Below are positions 19,861 through 30,779 of a stretch of 64,000 nucleotides of DNA, piece by piece. Origin of the DNA: Isochrysis galbana (Eukaryota; Haptophyta; Isochrysidales; Isochrysidaceae); contig CM030938.1 in assembly GCA_018136815.1 (NCBI GenBank), positions 310,001 through 374,000 on the forward strand. Direction: 5' to 3'. Both the position numbers and the translations under genes were made by a program. The notes under the pieces are model-generated. The model worked only from the letters and a program-made list of their open reading frames with translations. It was not told the DNA's origin and made no database searches. Within the stretch, counting starts at the first letter, position 1, and each line of letters opens with the position of its first letter.

Positions 19861-19976
19861 AGATTCTGCCTAGTATACCCATTTCCAGTGTAATACCCTA
19901 AAAATCGCGTGATAAAACCTCAATCTTGACTTGGTGAATTTTCACCCTTAGAAGTTAAAGGCGCGTTTGACCGCCC
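19860..19976 (-). mobile_element. Fragment of the GGGCGGTCAAACAG inverted-repeat element
   Basis: On the minus strand, after TA, the sequence reads GGGCGGTCAAACGCGCC, then AGGGTGAAAATTCACC and ATTGAGG. This is a diverged version of the left end at 40819. Confidence 0.5.
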
Positions 19977-20203
19977 TACTCGTCTCCGCTTTCCTCATAC
20001 GCGGCACTCCCCGACCCTGGCTGTGCGGCGATCACTGGGGAAGATAGTCCCCAGGTCTGCGCCACGGCACTCTCCATCTCTCCCCCCTCCTCATCACCAT
20101 GCTCCTCCTTCTCAGGCTCCTCCCTCCAGACACCCTCTGCGCTCATTGCCACGGTCCCACGAACTGTAGGAGAAAGTTTATACCGGGGGGTGGGCCCTCT
20201 CAT
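19976..20203 (-). CDS. Small acidic ORF, possible terminal exon
   Basis: A 75-codon frame rich in Glu/Gly (EEPEKEEHGDEEGGE) just upstream of, and divergent from, the PEX22-like gene. No domain. It may be a C-terminal exon whose upstream part is lost, or a chance ORF. Confidence 0.2.
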   Translation of the reverse strand: MRGPTPRYKLSPTVRGTVAMSAEGVWREEPEKEEHGDEEGGEMESAVAQTWGLSSPVIAAQPGSGSAAYEESGDE

Positions 20204-20361
20204 CCGCGGACCACCTTAATAACTACAGTAGAGATCACCCACCATGAGAACTCGTGCATGTAGTGCGTAAGGAGAGGAGGGGTGCTGCGCGCGCTTGCTG
20301 CTACGAGAGTGCCTTAGTGTTTGCAGACCTCACCCTCGTGTGTAGGTCGGCGCCGCTCGCC

Positions 20362-21180
20362 ATGCTGCGCCTCCTCGCGTGGGCCTCGACCAATCGTGCG
20401 CTGATCGTCGCAATCCTCCTCGTCGTCCTGTGCTGGTGGCTACTCAGGCCCAAGCCACTGACTGCCCCAGCTGAACAAGCTACTGGGGCACCGTCTGGTA
20501 GGGCCTCCACACACCCAGCCACCTTTGTGCCGAAGAAGCGGGCCGTCAGCGTCTCGACACCCGGCGTGTTGCTCCACTTCCGCGCTGGAGTGCCAGAGGT
20601 AGACGACTCGGCTCTTACCGCTTTACTTTCACTCTGTGCCGTCACCGACATCTACCTTGTCACCCAGCTGGAGACTGATAGTGATGTACAGGTGTGCATG
20701 TCACCAGCAACGCACCAATTGAACTTGGGCGAAATATCCACCTGTCGACTCGTTGTAAGTGTCGTACTTGAGTTCTTCTTTGACCCCACCTGTCTCGTCA
20801 TCATGTGCCGTTTTGATAGGAGGAGGCCGTAATGGCCGCGCTTGAGGCTGCAGGAGTCTTTGGAGAAGGTGCATGCGATCGCCGAAAGGTATGCCAACCA
20901 CATAAGTGCATGGTGTGTCCTCGCCACATTCATTTGAGTTCGCATGCTCGTTCGTCAGGTGATTTGCTGCGCGACCGAGGATGGGCGGGCTGCCATAATC
21001 CGCCAGCTCTCGCCACGAGCACACATTGAGACCAGCCACAAAGTTGCACAGTATTTGGCTCCCCACATTCCTTCAGTAGTGCTCATTGGTGAGCCATTGC
21101 CCGATGGGTCGTCCACAGGGAGCATTGGCAGCAGCAGCAGCCTTGCGGACTATGCTTACGCCGAACTAGGACGGCAGTGA
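20362..21180 (+). CDS. PEX22: PEX22-like peroxisomal membrane protein
   Basis: Three exons: 20362-20691, 20820-20888 and 20959-21180, introns 128 and 70 nt, 206 aa. The ATG at 20362 puts one hydrophobic anchor directly at the N-terminus (TNRALIVAILLVVLCWWLL, about residues 10-28), as in peroxin 22. After a Pro/Ala linker the cytosolic domain shows LLSLCAVTDIYLVTQLETDS, ALEAAGVFGEG and VICCATEDGRAAIIRQL. This HAD-like arrangement of strands and helices is that of plant PEX22. The family anchors the ubiquitin-conjugating enzyme PEX4 on the peroxisome surface so that the receptor PEX5 can be recycled. The last 40 residues are less conserved and Ser-rich. An upstream in-frame ATG at 20254 would bury the anchor, so I prefer 20362. 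Confidence 0.65.
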
Positions 21181-21854
21181 TTGGTCTCATCGTTGCCAAG
21201 TCTACCATGTGATGTCCATGACTCTTTGTCGCTTGTTGCGGGTCATTTGGGGTCTTTAGTAGAGGCGATGGAAGCTCGTCTAAATTAAACCTTAATTTAC
21301 TAATGTTATATCCTAGCCAACACCACTAGCTAATTGGACACAACTTGTTTTTTGTCTGTTTTTCTATGAAGGCCAAAAACAGACTATTTTTACTGTGTTT
21401 GCACGCCCGCCCTCTGTTTTTCCCATCTAGGTCCGCGACGTGCAGAAGCGGGGCAGTATCCTCGGGGCCGCAGAACCCGCGCTGGGGAGCCCATCAAGCT
21501 CCCCTGTGATGGTGCATGGTGCCAAGCGGGTCGTCGAAGGCAGGCAACCCATACATGGCCACTGCCTCACTTGGGGAGGGAGAGCTCCTTGCTGCCGACG
21601 CGCGCGCACCCGCTCACCTGCTGCCTGCTGATTTCCCACCTCTCCTGTAATTTCTAAGGAACCACCTTAAATCAAGGATTTCCGCTTAAAGCAAGGGCGC
21701 AAGGGCGGCGAGGCGAGCAGCAGACGGAGCCGTTCATGGGCAGTGAAAAGTAAAGGACAGCTTACATTTTTCTTGATGTGTCGAAATTTGCCGAATATCC
21801 AGTAGAGCTAGTGCGAGGAAAGGCGGGGGAGGCGTCGGCGCGGTCGGCGGGACG
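21181..21854. other. Intergenic, with a fragment of a foldback-element arm
   Basis: 21303-21348 (TGTTATATCCTAGCCAAC ... TTGGACACAAC) matches one arm of the inverted-repeat element at 6345. The rest (21350-21850) shows no convincing gene. Confidence 0.5.
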
Positions 21855-23460
21855 ATGGCGTCACAGCAGACTCCACTGCATCCGCAGAGGCTCAACTTTG
21901 GCTCGACGCCCGTCGTGCAGGAGCCAGCACCGCGCCACGTCTACACATTTGAAGAGGCGCAGCAGCGCCGGTCGCCCGCCAACCAGGCCTTGCCGCCAAC
22001 CTCAGCACCACAGCCGGCGCAAGGGGCAGGCCTCCTGCAGACTCCCGCGTTTGGCCATCAGCTCTCCACTGCCGGCAAGGAGATTCGCCTGTGGGACCCC
22101 AGTCTTACGCCCCTCAACGCGCGGACCCTCAATCAGGACACCTATGTTGCTCACCCAATCCAGCCGATGGCGACCCCTCCCCGTGCGGAGTACGTTCCGA
22201 GTGAAGCACGGTGTGATGGCACGACGACGACCAAATCGGATTATCGCGCGTGGCCTTTGCAACCTCCACCCGCGAAGCCGCCGCCGCCGCCACCGCCTGC
22301 TCACGTGCCATTCACGGCGACCACGTCGTACAAGGATAACTTCAAGGCACCTCCCATGGGGCCGCCGCCAGCCCTACCAGCTCGGGCCCAGTACACTCCA
22401 AGCACTGCAAAGCTGGAGAGCACCACCTCATACGCCGCGGATTACCGCGCCTGGCCCGTTCAACCACCAGTAATGGCACCCGCTCCCCCACCAGCGCCAC
22501 CCCCAGTACGCTTTGAGGGCGTGTCTGAGGCGAAGGCACAGTATGGCCCCAAGCCCCTCGCTCCAATGTCGACACCGGCGCGTGTGCCATATGTGCCAAG
22601 TGAAGCTCGTTGCGAGGGCGTCACGACCACTCGGTCCGACTACCGCGCATGGCCGGTGCAACCACCGCCACCAAGGCCAGCCACTCCAGCGCCACCACCT
22701 CCCGTGCGGTTCGAAGGCGTGTCCGAAATGAAGGCACAGTACGCCCCGAAGCCACTTGGGCCGCCTGTTGTGCCGATGCGCACGCCATATGTGCCGAGTA
22801 GCGCGAGATGCGAGAGTGAGACGGAAGCTCGCAGCGCCTATCGTGCCATCCAGCTGCCGGAGCACATCCCGCTCGCCCTCGGGGTCCAAACTCAAGGAGG
22901 AGAGTTCCACCAACTGATAGCACGTGGGGCCTTGCCGCCAGCTAAAGGAAGTGCTGTCTTCACAACATGTGAGGACAATCAAACTGAGGTAAGTACACCC
23001 TTTGCTACCCAGATTATTCGGGTGCTTTTCTCATCTAGCTCATTTATGCCTGGGTACCTGCCCCAGGCATGTGCAGACTCGCACCCCCAAGGTGCAACAG
23101 TAACCCTCGCGCCAACCACAAAGTTCCATGAGCTCCATAAGTTGTGCTGTTTTCGATATCTCCTCATACACTGAAGCACCTATGCTTCCTGTACAGGTTG
23201 CCATCAAGGTGATAGGTTTCGATGGCGCCGAGAGGCATGTTCTCGGTCGCTTCGAGTTGGTAGGCATCGCACCCGGTCGTGTTGGGTCCGCTCAAGTGCA
23301 GATCAGCTTCAGCCTAAGCGACGATGGTGGACTGCATGTCACTGCCTCGGATCGCACTGGTGGTGCAGGCTCGCGAGGCATCTATATTCGAGATCAAAGC
23401 CTGACGCCAACCAGCAATGCGCCCGTCAGCCGCACAGTAGGCGCCATTGGATACCGCTGA
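21855..23460 (+). CDS. SAXO-type microtubule-binding protein fused to an Hsp70 substrate-binding domain
   Basis: Two exons: 21855-22988 and 23197-23460 (intron 208 nt), 465 aa. Residues 1-330 hold repeated SAXO/STOP-like Mn modules: KSDYRAWPLQPP, AADYRAWPVQPP and RSDYRAWPVQPP, each preceded by YVPSEARC-type spacers. Pro-rich linkers and KAQYGPKPLAP-type half repeats lie between them. This family lines ciliary and other stable microtubules. From about residue 334 the protein changes completely: LALGVQTQGGEFHQLI, LPPAKGSAVFTTCEDNQTE and, across the splice junction, LGRFELVGIAPGRVGSAQVQ and DDGGLHVTASDRTGG. These match the beta-sandwich substrate-binding domain of Hsp70 (compare its SLGI.T.GG, FTT..DNQ, L..FeL.GI.P and G.L.V.A.D). 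There is no ATPase domain. The ATG at 21855 is the first in frame. Confidence 0.8.
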
Positions 23461-23845
23461 CAATGAGGTTTTTGGTGTCGCAACTCCCTGAGCGATGAGG
23501 CAAAGACAGTGGCCGGGCATGCTCAATGTTGCTACACCGTTGTGCCATCCGCAAAAGAACGTAGTGTGTGGATCTCATAGGCCCTCGGTTGCTGCGTCAG
23601 AGTCGCGTCAAAAGCGGACGGCTAGTTTCTATTTCACGGGCGCAACCAATTATAGCATCATCCCCATCCAAATATCTCATCAACATACCAGCTCGTGAAT
23701 AATACCATTCGGCGCCATGAGGGAGGGGTACGTGGGAATAATGTCCAAGTTAGGGGTTAATAAAAATTATATACATAAATAGACGGGAGGGGTGTAACAA
23801 AAAAAGGGAACCTCGAGTTGCACCTTCTCGTTCGCATCGTCGGAT
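23461..23845. other. 3' flank of the SAXO-Hsp70 gene; no gene
   Basis: AT-richer DNA with no supported ORF, ending at a poly-A-like junction with the LINE tail. Confidence 0.4.
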
Positions 23846-24440
23846 AAAAAAACCTTTTTAATATTCTCGCCGCGCGCGCGGCTCTGCCGAGTTACTTAGC
23901 AGCCACGCCCGCGTCCCTTAACACCTCATCTCACTTGCCTTGCGGCTCGTCCCCTCGTGCTCTACCTAGGGGCTCAGTGTTTGAGGTTTCCAGTGGCAGG
24001 CGGCGTGTTCCGATCCCTGATGGACGACTCCTCGGCCATCTCTTGCGCCATCGGGCGGTCGGTCGTCGTGCGTGATTCGCGTGGTGAGTGGTGATTTTCA
24101 CGTTAAACTTTGGGTTTGGTTTTGGGGTGTTGTGGCTTGAGAAGGCGTTGTTGCCGGGTCGTGTTGGTTGGGCGTGCGTCGGTGGATTAGGCTAGTCTCC
24201 CTGCCATATCCAGTGCTTGTGCCACTAGAGCCAGGTTATTGTTCATCACGAGGGCGCCTCTGGCGTTCGTTTTGAAGATCGGGGCACTGAGTTCGCGTGC
24301 GTCCTTAATTTTCGGCTTCCTGCCTCTGGAGGCTTGGCTCGTCCTCGCTGTCGAGGTTTTGTTGGAGGATTCCAGTCCTCGCACGAGGGTTGTGAATCTG
24401 GTCAGAGTGCGTTCGATTACCGGGTATGCGGATGAGTTTT
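23846..24440 (-). mobile_element. LINE-beta, 5'-truncated copy (C-terminal fragment)
   Basis: Minus strand: the frame YPVIERTLTRFTTLVRGLES, then RGRKPKIKDARELSAPIF and LVMNNNLALVAQALDMA to a stop at 24187, parallels the last 90 residues of the LINE at 28.7 kb. The 3' UTR follows, with a GCCGCAAGGC hairpin and GGCGAGAATATTAAAAAGG. Only the 3' 0.6 kb is present. Confidence 0.75.
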
Positions 24441-24539
24441 TCCCTCTTCCTCCTTTGCCGAAAGCGGAACTTTTGCCTTTTCCGCGGTTTGCGGTTTGCC
24501 CTTTGGTGCGTGAGCCGGCGTGAGATGCAAAGCAGCTAT

Positions 24540-24943
24540 CCAGTCATGTATAGTGACGGAGTGATCCGCGGGGCTCGGCTGAATATCTCGGCCACGTTGT
24601 TTCGCGTGAAGGTCTTCGGATGGATCCCAAGAAAGTGGAAGCCGTCTCGAAAATCGACCCTACCCAAATCAACTCGATCGAAGCCGTCCGTTCTTTCCTT
24701 GGACTGTGTTCGTATTACCGCCGTTTTATACGTCGTTTTGCGATCCGGGCAGCGCCGTTAACCGCTCTCACGCGGAAAGGGTGCGATGTCCCGGTCGAGT
24801 CGCAAACAGAAGCCTGTCGCCAGGCTATCGAAGATCTCAAGCAAGCTATCTGTGAAGAACCCGTACTTGCACCTCCTCGAGACGACCGTCCTTTCCTCGT
24901 TAAGACCGACGGTCTCGCGGGACGCTCGATCCTAGCAGGGGGG
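24540..24943 (+). mobile_element. Ty3/gypsy pol fragment (reverse transcriptase end to RNase H start) and polypurine tract
   Basis: Codons 24620-24920 give DPKKVEAVSKI, VRSFLGLCSYYRRFIRRFA, APLTALTRKG, ACRQAIEDLKQAICEEPVLAPP and FLVKTDG, the typical join of Ty3 reverse transcriptase and RNase H. A frameshift at about 24610 separates it from an upstream piece. After LVKTDG it jumps to TCGATCCTAGCAGGGGGG, the polypurine tract immediately before an LTR, so RNase H and integrase are deleted. Confidence 0.8.
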
Positions 24944-25790
24944 TGTCGCATTCGCGAATCGACACTCGTAAGGCTTCTCTTCGTCGTTCGGTATTATCGT
25001 TAAAATTCTCTCGTTCTCGTCCTCGGTCAAAAGCTTCGCTTGGACGCATAGGATCTTGGGTTATGGAGCGCCCTCTCTCTTACTCTCGAAGAGAAGGGAA
25101 GTTTCCCCACCTTTCACCTTTCTCCCTCCTAGGCGCCTCGCAAATAGGTTTAATTCGCTATCTTCCCCGCGCTTCTCTATCTACTTCAGTGATTGCAATC
25201 AGGTTTAACTTCGCATCTCCCCCTTAGGCACACCGCACTTCTTTCGTCTTATTCGATAGGTCTCTTGGAATCCTGTGCGGCAGGATTGCCCCTCGTTTCC
25301 GTTATGGTGCGATCCCCCTTCCAGACGGGATCGCCGACAGATCGCCTTCTGATCGTCGTCCGTCGTCGTCTGGCCGGAGTGTTTGGGTTTGATTTCAGTC
25401 GAGTTGTGTGAGAAAGTCGTGGGGCGAGAGTCGGGGTGTTTTCCTGGGTGTCTCTGTCCGTCGTCCTGTCGTCAGTCGTCATTCGTCGCTCTCGCTCTCG
25501 TCGCTCTCGCTCTCGTAACACTCATACCCTACAGCCTCGCCTCTCCTCGCCAGCCCCTGCCATCACAGCCCTCCTCACACTCACCCTCGCCTCTCGCCGC
25601 TCGCTCGATGTCGCTCTCGCCGCCGTCCTCGCCCTCGCTCAAGCCCGCCTGCCCGCCTTCCTCTGCTGACGGGCTTCAGCCCGTCAGCACCTCTGAAGTG
25701 GCCTCCCTCGCCGCGCCTGCCGCCGGCTTTGCCCCTTCCTCATTGCCCTCAGGCCCTATGGGCCATCCCAATTCGTCAGACAGATAAAGG
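24944..25790 (+). mobile_element. Ty3/gypsy LTR followed by a gag start
   Basis: The LTR begins TGTCGCATTCGCGAATCGAC directly after the polypurine tract. Downstream, after CGTCGCTCTCGCTCTCG repeats, an ATG at 25608 opens the same gag-like frame (MSLSPPSSPSLKPACPP, then DGLQPVSTSEVASL) as at 3119. A 3' pol end, one LTR and a 5' gag end in a row suggest a tandem or recombined pair sharing one LTR. Confidence 0.75.
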
Positions 25791-26409
25791 CGGGAAACTC
25801 TGCCCTTTGTCTTTTCAATATATATACGATATAACTCAATATCAATACAGTATACACGAGGGCTCTCCGCTGGAATCGCGTTCGGGCGACAAGCTCGAAG
25901 CTCGCGGCATTCACTTAAACAGCACGATTTATCCAATATCGCGGGGTTTGCACAACGTGTCGAGATGAAGCGGAGCGGAGGGGACGGGAGGGCGATCTCG
26001 CCCTCGCCAGGGGGGGAGGGGGGCTGAGAGTCCCGGAGGGGTGGGGAAGAGAGCGGAACGCCAGACATTTACCAATGTCAGATTTTTGGCAACGAGGGGT
26101 ACGTTCCCCTCCCTTCACTCGGAGTAGATCTGACACATACTACAAAACCCTCGCTCTGAGGTCAGAGTCAAACACTTCCCGCCAGCCCGCCCGCTCGCTC
26201 GCTCCTCGGCGTGGGGTGTTGCCCGTGTGGGCGCTCTTCCCTCTGCCCTTCCTCGCTTCCTCGCTCGCCTCCCACTACACGCTCCTCGTCTTTCGCACTC
26301 TTCCCTACCGCGCTGCTCCTCTTGCGCGAGAATAGGCGTATCTCCCTTGTTGCGGCGCACATCGCCGGCCGACCGCACCCCAAACCTCCTCCCTGCCCGT
26401 GCCACTGAA
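25791..26409. other. Intergenic, upstream of the FCP1-like gene
   Basis: Contains an AT-rich stretch (25825-25860, AATATATATACGATATAACT) and GC-rich 5' flank. No gene supported. The promoter of the phosphatase gene should lie in 26100-26400. Confidence 0.35.
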
Positions 26410-28680
26410 ATGGAGTTTGGTTCAATGCCGCTCTCGGTGAGTGAGCAGGCTGAGCAGCTGCTCCCGCTGCACGAGACTCCATCTCGGCCCACGTCCGTTC
26501 GGCGATCACCATCTGATGTGAGCGATGCCTTCTCTCCAGGGAGCACCAGCTGCAGCGCCTCGCCAGGTCTGCAGACGCCGCGTATGCAACTTGTGCTCGA
26601 CATCGACATGACCATTCTCCATGCATGTGAGGCACCGCCTGGCTCCGAAGCTCAACCACCAGAGGGCGTTTATTCCGTATTGGTCCCAAAGTTCAACGGA
26701 GGGGGCATGTCGAAATATCACGTGCGCACGCGCCACGGGCTCCATACCTTCCTACAAGAGGTCGGAGGCTTTGCGGACGTGCACATATATACAATGGGCG
26801 CCAAAACATATGTACGGCAGATACTCAATGCGATCGACTCGAATGTTGAGCTGATTACCGGACGTGTCTTTTGTCGAGAAGATGGAGAGAACGAGATATT
26901 CTTGAAGAGTTTGACCCACTTGCAGCCCAGCATAAAAGTGAGATGCGACGCACAACACCTTGATGATGCAACGCACGTGTGAGATGAAATCTGATTTGCT
27001 ATCCGGCACCAGCCCAGAGCTTCAGCATTGTGGCCGCTGAAGTGGCGCTTCGTGCATGCAATCGTGTCGACTCCCTCGCGGTCGATCCTCCACCAATTCT
27101 TTCTTTGGTGTAGGCCCTTGCCCCGTACATCATCGTTGATGATCGTGAAGAAGCCTGGGACGCAGTTTCACGTCATGCTTTATTGAAAGTGCCGGCGTTC
27201 TGCGCCTTCCATTCCAATGGCACTGCCTTACCGATTGCAACGAGTTGTACTCCAAAGTGCGCGTAGTGCGCTCCACTTGACCTTTCACTCGTGGTGCTGT
27301 CTAGGCTTAAGCCAGCGCTACCTATTGGCTTGCGCACTCCATGGGGTCCCCAGTTGTAGCTCTGGCTGTGGCTGGCCGTGCAGTTGACCTCATCATTGCG
27401 TGTGACTCATTATCGGAGGACGCCGCGAAACACGTGCCACACACCGGCTTGGGAGCTAAATGCTTGACCCCCCGCCCCCCGCCCGATCAGTGGCATCAAA
27501 GTGCCCATTCCTGATCCAACCCTGATGCATGTGTTGCGTGTGCTCAAACAAGTCCATCTTGATTGGGTCCAAGGTGGACTTGACAGTTGCGCTGAGGCGC
27601 TGCAAGTAAGATCACCACGTTGCCTTGCTAAATGACTTTATGGACATGCTTGCTGGCGAGTCTTGATAGCAAGGCTTGATGGAAAAGCTATTTGGCAAGG
27701 TTCTAGATGGATTGAGAAAACGAAGAGGGGTGGAATTGCGAGCAAGTCTTTGTTCCCCAGCAAGTTGCGCGTTGTCTGAATTGTTTGACATGCTTTCATG
27801 TTCGCCCGTCCCGTTGTAGGCATGTCGGACGTCAGTATTAGAGGGTGTTCACCTCGTGTTTTCAGGAGGTATCCTGGGTCCTCACGGAAACGAGACACAC
27901 GCGATGTGGCGCCTCGCCGAGACTTATGGTAATTTGATAGTGCCACTCGCCCCCATCCATTTCATGACCTCTTCCCCGTCTCAGATTTGCTCAAATAGAC
28001 CTCCTGGCGTGCAGGTGCCACTTGTTACAGGAAATGGGAGCATGGCCCCATCACCCATGTCGTGTCCAAGTTGGGCGGGAGCTTAAGTGTGGATCGAGCT
28101 ATTGTGAACGGAGTGCACGCCGTTACTGTTGATTGGCTTGTGAAATCGGCCGAACATTGGCAGCGACAGCGAGAGGAGTGCTACCCAGTCCATCCTGAGA
28201 GGATCCGCGACGTGGCGGAGAGCTTGCCACCACTTTTCCCCGGCCGGAGTCTTCAAGAGCGCATTGAGGCCATCAGGTGTGCGCTACTTCTTTCATAATT
28301 AGACCAAGGCTCCTGGCTCCCATTCGCGTGCATTCGCATTTTCGACTTGCTAGGACATGAATGGCTCCTCTTGTACATGCGGTTCGACCCTTTGTTTGTT
28401 TAGGCATGCCAACCAAAATTTGATCCCTGCGGATATTCCGCACCAAGAGCGTGTGGACGCGCTCTTCACCTATGCCGCCGGCTCGATGAATGTTCGGCGC
28501 ATCAAAAGAGCCTTAGCTAAATTTGCCGAGAACGGGGATGAAGGCGATGAAGGCGATGAAGGCTGGTTCCATATTCTTGAGCAGGTGTTCGAGAGGGAGA
28601 TTATCAATACTGTAGTGAGAGTGGTGTATTCTGAGTCTGCCAATCCGGAAGAAGCGTCTGCTAAGGGATTCGAGCAGTAG
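26410..28680 (+). CDS. FCP1-like RNA polymerase II CTD phosphatase with BRCT domain
   Basis: Six exons restore one 477-aa frame: 26410-26937, 27114-27256, 27491-27605, 27820-27928, 28015-28276 and 28404-28680. The exon 2 donor could alternatively lie a few bases downstream. Exon 1 carries the FCPH phosphatase core: LVLDIDMTIL (DxDxT, nucleophile Asp64), YHVRTRHGLHTFL, IYTMGAKTYVRQI and GRVFCREDGE. Exon 2 gives YIIVDDREEAW, the metal-binding DD motif. Exon 3 has the LMHVLRVLKQVH helix that precedes BRCT in FCP1. Exons 4-5 form the BRCT domain (about 263-350): VLEGVHLVFSG, MWRLAETYGATC, GPITHVVSK and VDWLVKSAEHW. The enzyme removes phosphate from the Pol II C-terminal repeats. It is shorter than yeast or human FCP1, ending in an acidic tail (ENGDEGDEGDEG). 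A LINE lies directly behind the stop codon. Confidence 0.85.
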
Positions 28681-28698
28681 TTGGTTGAAGTATATGAA

Positions 28699-30374
28699 AA
28701 AAAAACCTTTTAATATTCTCGCCACGCGCGCGGCTATGTAGCTGTCTATCGTAGCCACGCCCGTTTCCCTTCCTTTCCCTCACTACCCGCCTTGCGGCAA
28801 CTCCCCTCGTGCTCTACTTAGGGGCCCAGGTTGTGGGGGGGTTGGGTAGGGCGGGGGTGCACCGGCCCCTAGTGGTCTGTCCTCGCCCTCCTCCTGTGCC
28901 TCTAGGTGGCCCGTTTCTCCCTGCGTCGGTGTGAGTGGATGATTGTTGCTGCGTCTCCTTTGTTTTCATCGCCCATCCCTTTTTGGGGTGTTTTCTAGGG
29001 AGATGCGCCTCAGCCTTAGGCGAGTTTTTCGGCTAGGCCGAGTGCCCCTGCTACGAGGCCGAGGTTGTCGTTCACTATCAGCTTTCCTTTGTCGTTTTCT
29101 GTAAAAATGGGGGCGCTGAGCTCTAACGGTCTTTTCAGCTTAGGTTTTCTCCCCTGGGCCACCTTACGAGTGCGCATTCGGTGATCGCCGTTTGGCGGGG
29201 CAATGCCCCTCACCAGGGTAGTGAACCTTATTAGCGTGGATTCCAAGACCGGTATGTAGTGGTACGTGTGTGATTCAAACTCTATTCTGTAGAAGTCTCT
29301 TATTATGTATCGCCATGCTATTACATAGAGGGTTTTTAGGCTATCTGGCGTGGCTTCTGCCGGGTATGCAAACAGTCTGTCTTTTGTTTTCTGTTTTTTT
29401 GGCCTATTTGGTTTCGGGGTGTAGTTAGCGATTGCGTCTAATGTGTCGAAGATCTTCCTCGTCGCGGGGCACCACGCTAGGTGACACGAATCTTCTTGGT
29501 ATTTGCCGCACATTCTGCATTTTCTCGTCGTGCTATTCTCGAATCTGTTCCTGGTACCTATCCTCCTGTGGGTGATGTGTTTGAAGTGTGGGTGTTTGTC
29601 GGTGTGTTTTAGCAGCGGCAGGGTATATAGCTTGGCTATGTGTTTCCAGTCGTCTTTGGTGATGTCGAGGCGTTTTTCCCACGCTTTTCTGGCTGCCTGT
29701 GAGTCGTTGCGGCGTGCTGCTTTGAGCGCGACCTTTGTGATGTCGGAAACTGTGATCGCGTCGAGCGCGATTTTTCCCTTTTGTATCGCGTACTCGTCAG
29801 CTAACGGGTACTCCATGTATCTGGGTCCTTTGTATCCATTCTCCCACCGCGCCGGTGGGTGATATCGTTGAAGTTCTTCGTCGTTAACTACGTTGCCGGT
29901 GTCGGAAGTCTCTCCGAGGTAATCCGTGTTAGCGTGGATCCAAACGTTGTTGAGTTTTTTGATGTATTTCTCATCGTCTGAGACTCTAATTTCTTCTTGT
30001 TTCGCTTCCTCCGCACCTTGCGAGGCGTCTCTGTTATCTTCCAAGGAGGCCCTCTCCCTATGGTCGGGCGGTGGGCGTTCCGACGCTTTGTTGAGTATTT
30101 GTCGCGCGTGTTCGATTACCGCGCTCCATGAGTCTAGGAACTCCGATTTATGAATGGTTCGGTTTTCGTGTATAAATGTCTCTGGAAGGTGTTCGACATA
30201 GGCCGAGCACTCTTCTCTGCTGTAGGGTGTCGTGAAGGCGTCGTCCTTATACACGTTGTGCACAACGTTGGTGTGCAGGGTCTCCCACATTCGTGCCCAC
30301 GAGGCACGAATCGCTGGAGGAGGGAGGTGCGGGTTATGCCACAAGGGCTGCGAGAGCGCGCCCTCGCGCGTGAA
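28699..30374 (-). mobile_element. LINE-beta, 5'-truncated, with 16-bp target-site duplication
   Basis: GGTTGAAGTATATGAA flanks the insertion (28683-28698 and 30375-30390). On the minus strand a 442-codon frame (30344-29016) is the C-terminal part of a non-LTR retrotransposon ORF2. It has a CRMCGKYQEDSCHLAWC zinc-knuckle-like motif (CX2CX8HX3C), then RKPKLKRPLELSAPIF and LIVNDNLGLVAGALGLA. The 3' UTR of about 315 bp ends GAGAATATTAAAAGGTTTTT. The reverse transcriptase is lost through 5' truncation. The reading frame is intact, suggesting a recent insertion. Confidence 0.9.
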
Positions 30375-30404
30375 GGTTGAAGTATATGAATAAAAATGCT
30401 TAAC

Positions 30405-30465
30405 ATTGAACTAAGTTTACACTTGGTTCGCCCATGCATGGGGGGGCACGAGCCTCCACTCCTCA
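30405..30465 (+). mobile_element. Family D element, 5' fragment
   Basis: AACTAAGTTTACACTTGG, then TTCGCCCATGCATGGGGGGG: only the two-hairpin leader (about 60 bp) remains before it meets a reversed family A fragment. Confidence 0.6.
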
Positions 30466-30672
30466 AACGAAATCTAACTGAGTATTAGTAATACCACTAC
30501 TCTCACTAGCCCGGTACTAACACGACAGCCCTCAGCGCACCTGCCCGTACACCTTGGCGCGTGTTGTTGCCACAGATACATACATCTATGCACCCCTCCA
30601 AATCTCCCCCCTCGCAAGCCCCCGGCTCCCATTCTAACTCCCCACAAGTTAAAATGAGGGAAAAGCCCCATT
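30466..30672 (-). mobile_element. Family A element, 3' fragment in reverse
   Basis: Reverse complement of the last 200 bp of family A (TTAGTACCGGGCTAGTGAGA, then GTGGTACTAATACTCAG). The 5' three quarters are missing. Confidence 0.75.
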
Positions 30673-30779
30673 GAGGCCACGAAAATCGCCTTGCAAAATC
30701 ACTGACTTGACCTCCCCGAAGCAAATGTTACAGGGCCAGCCGTGTAATAGTTGGGCGTTAGCCACACCGCCCAAACCCT

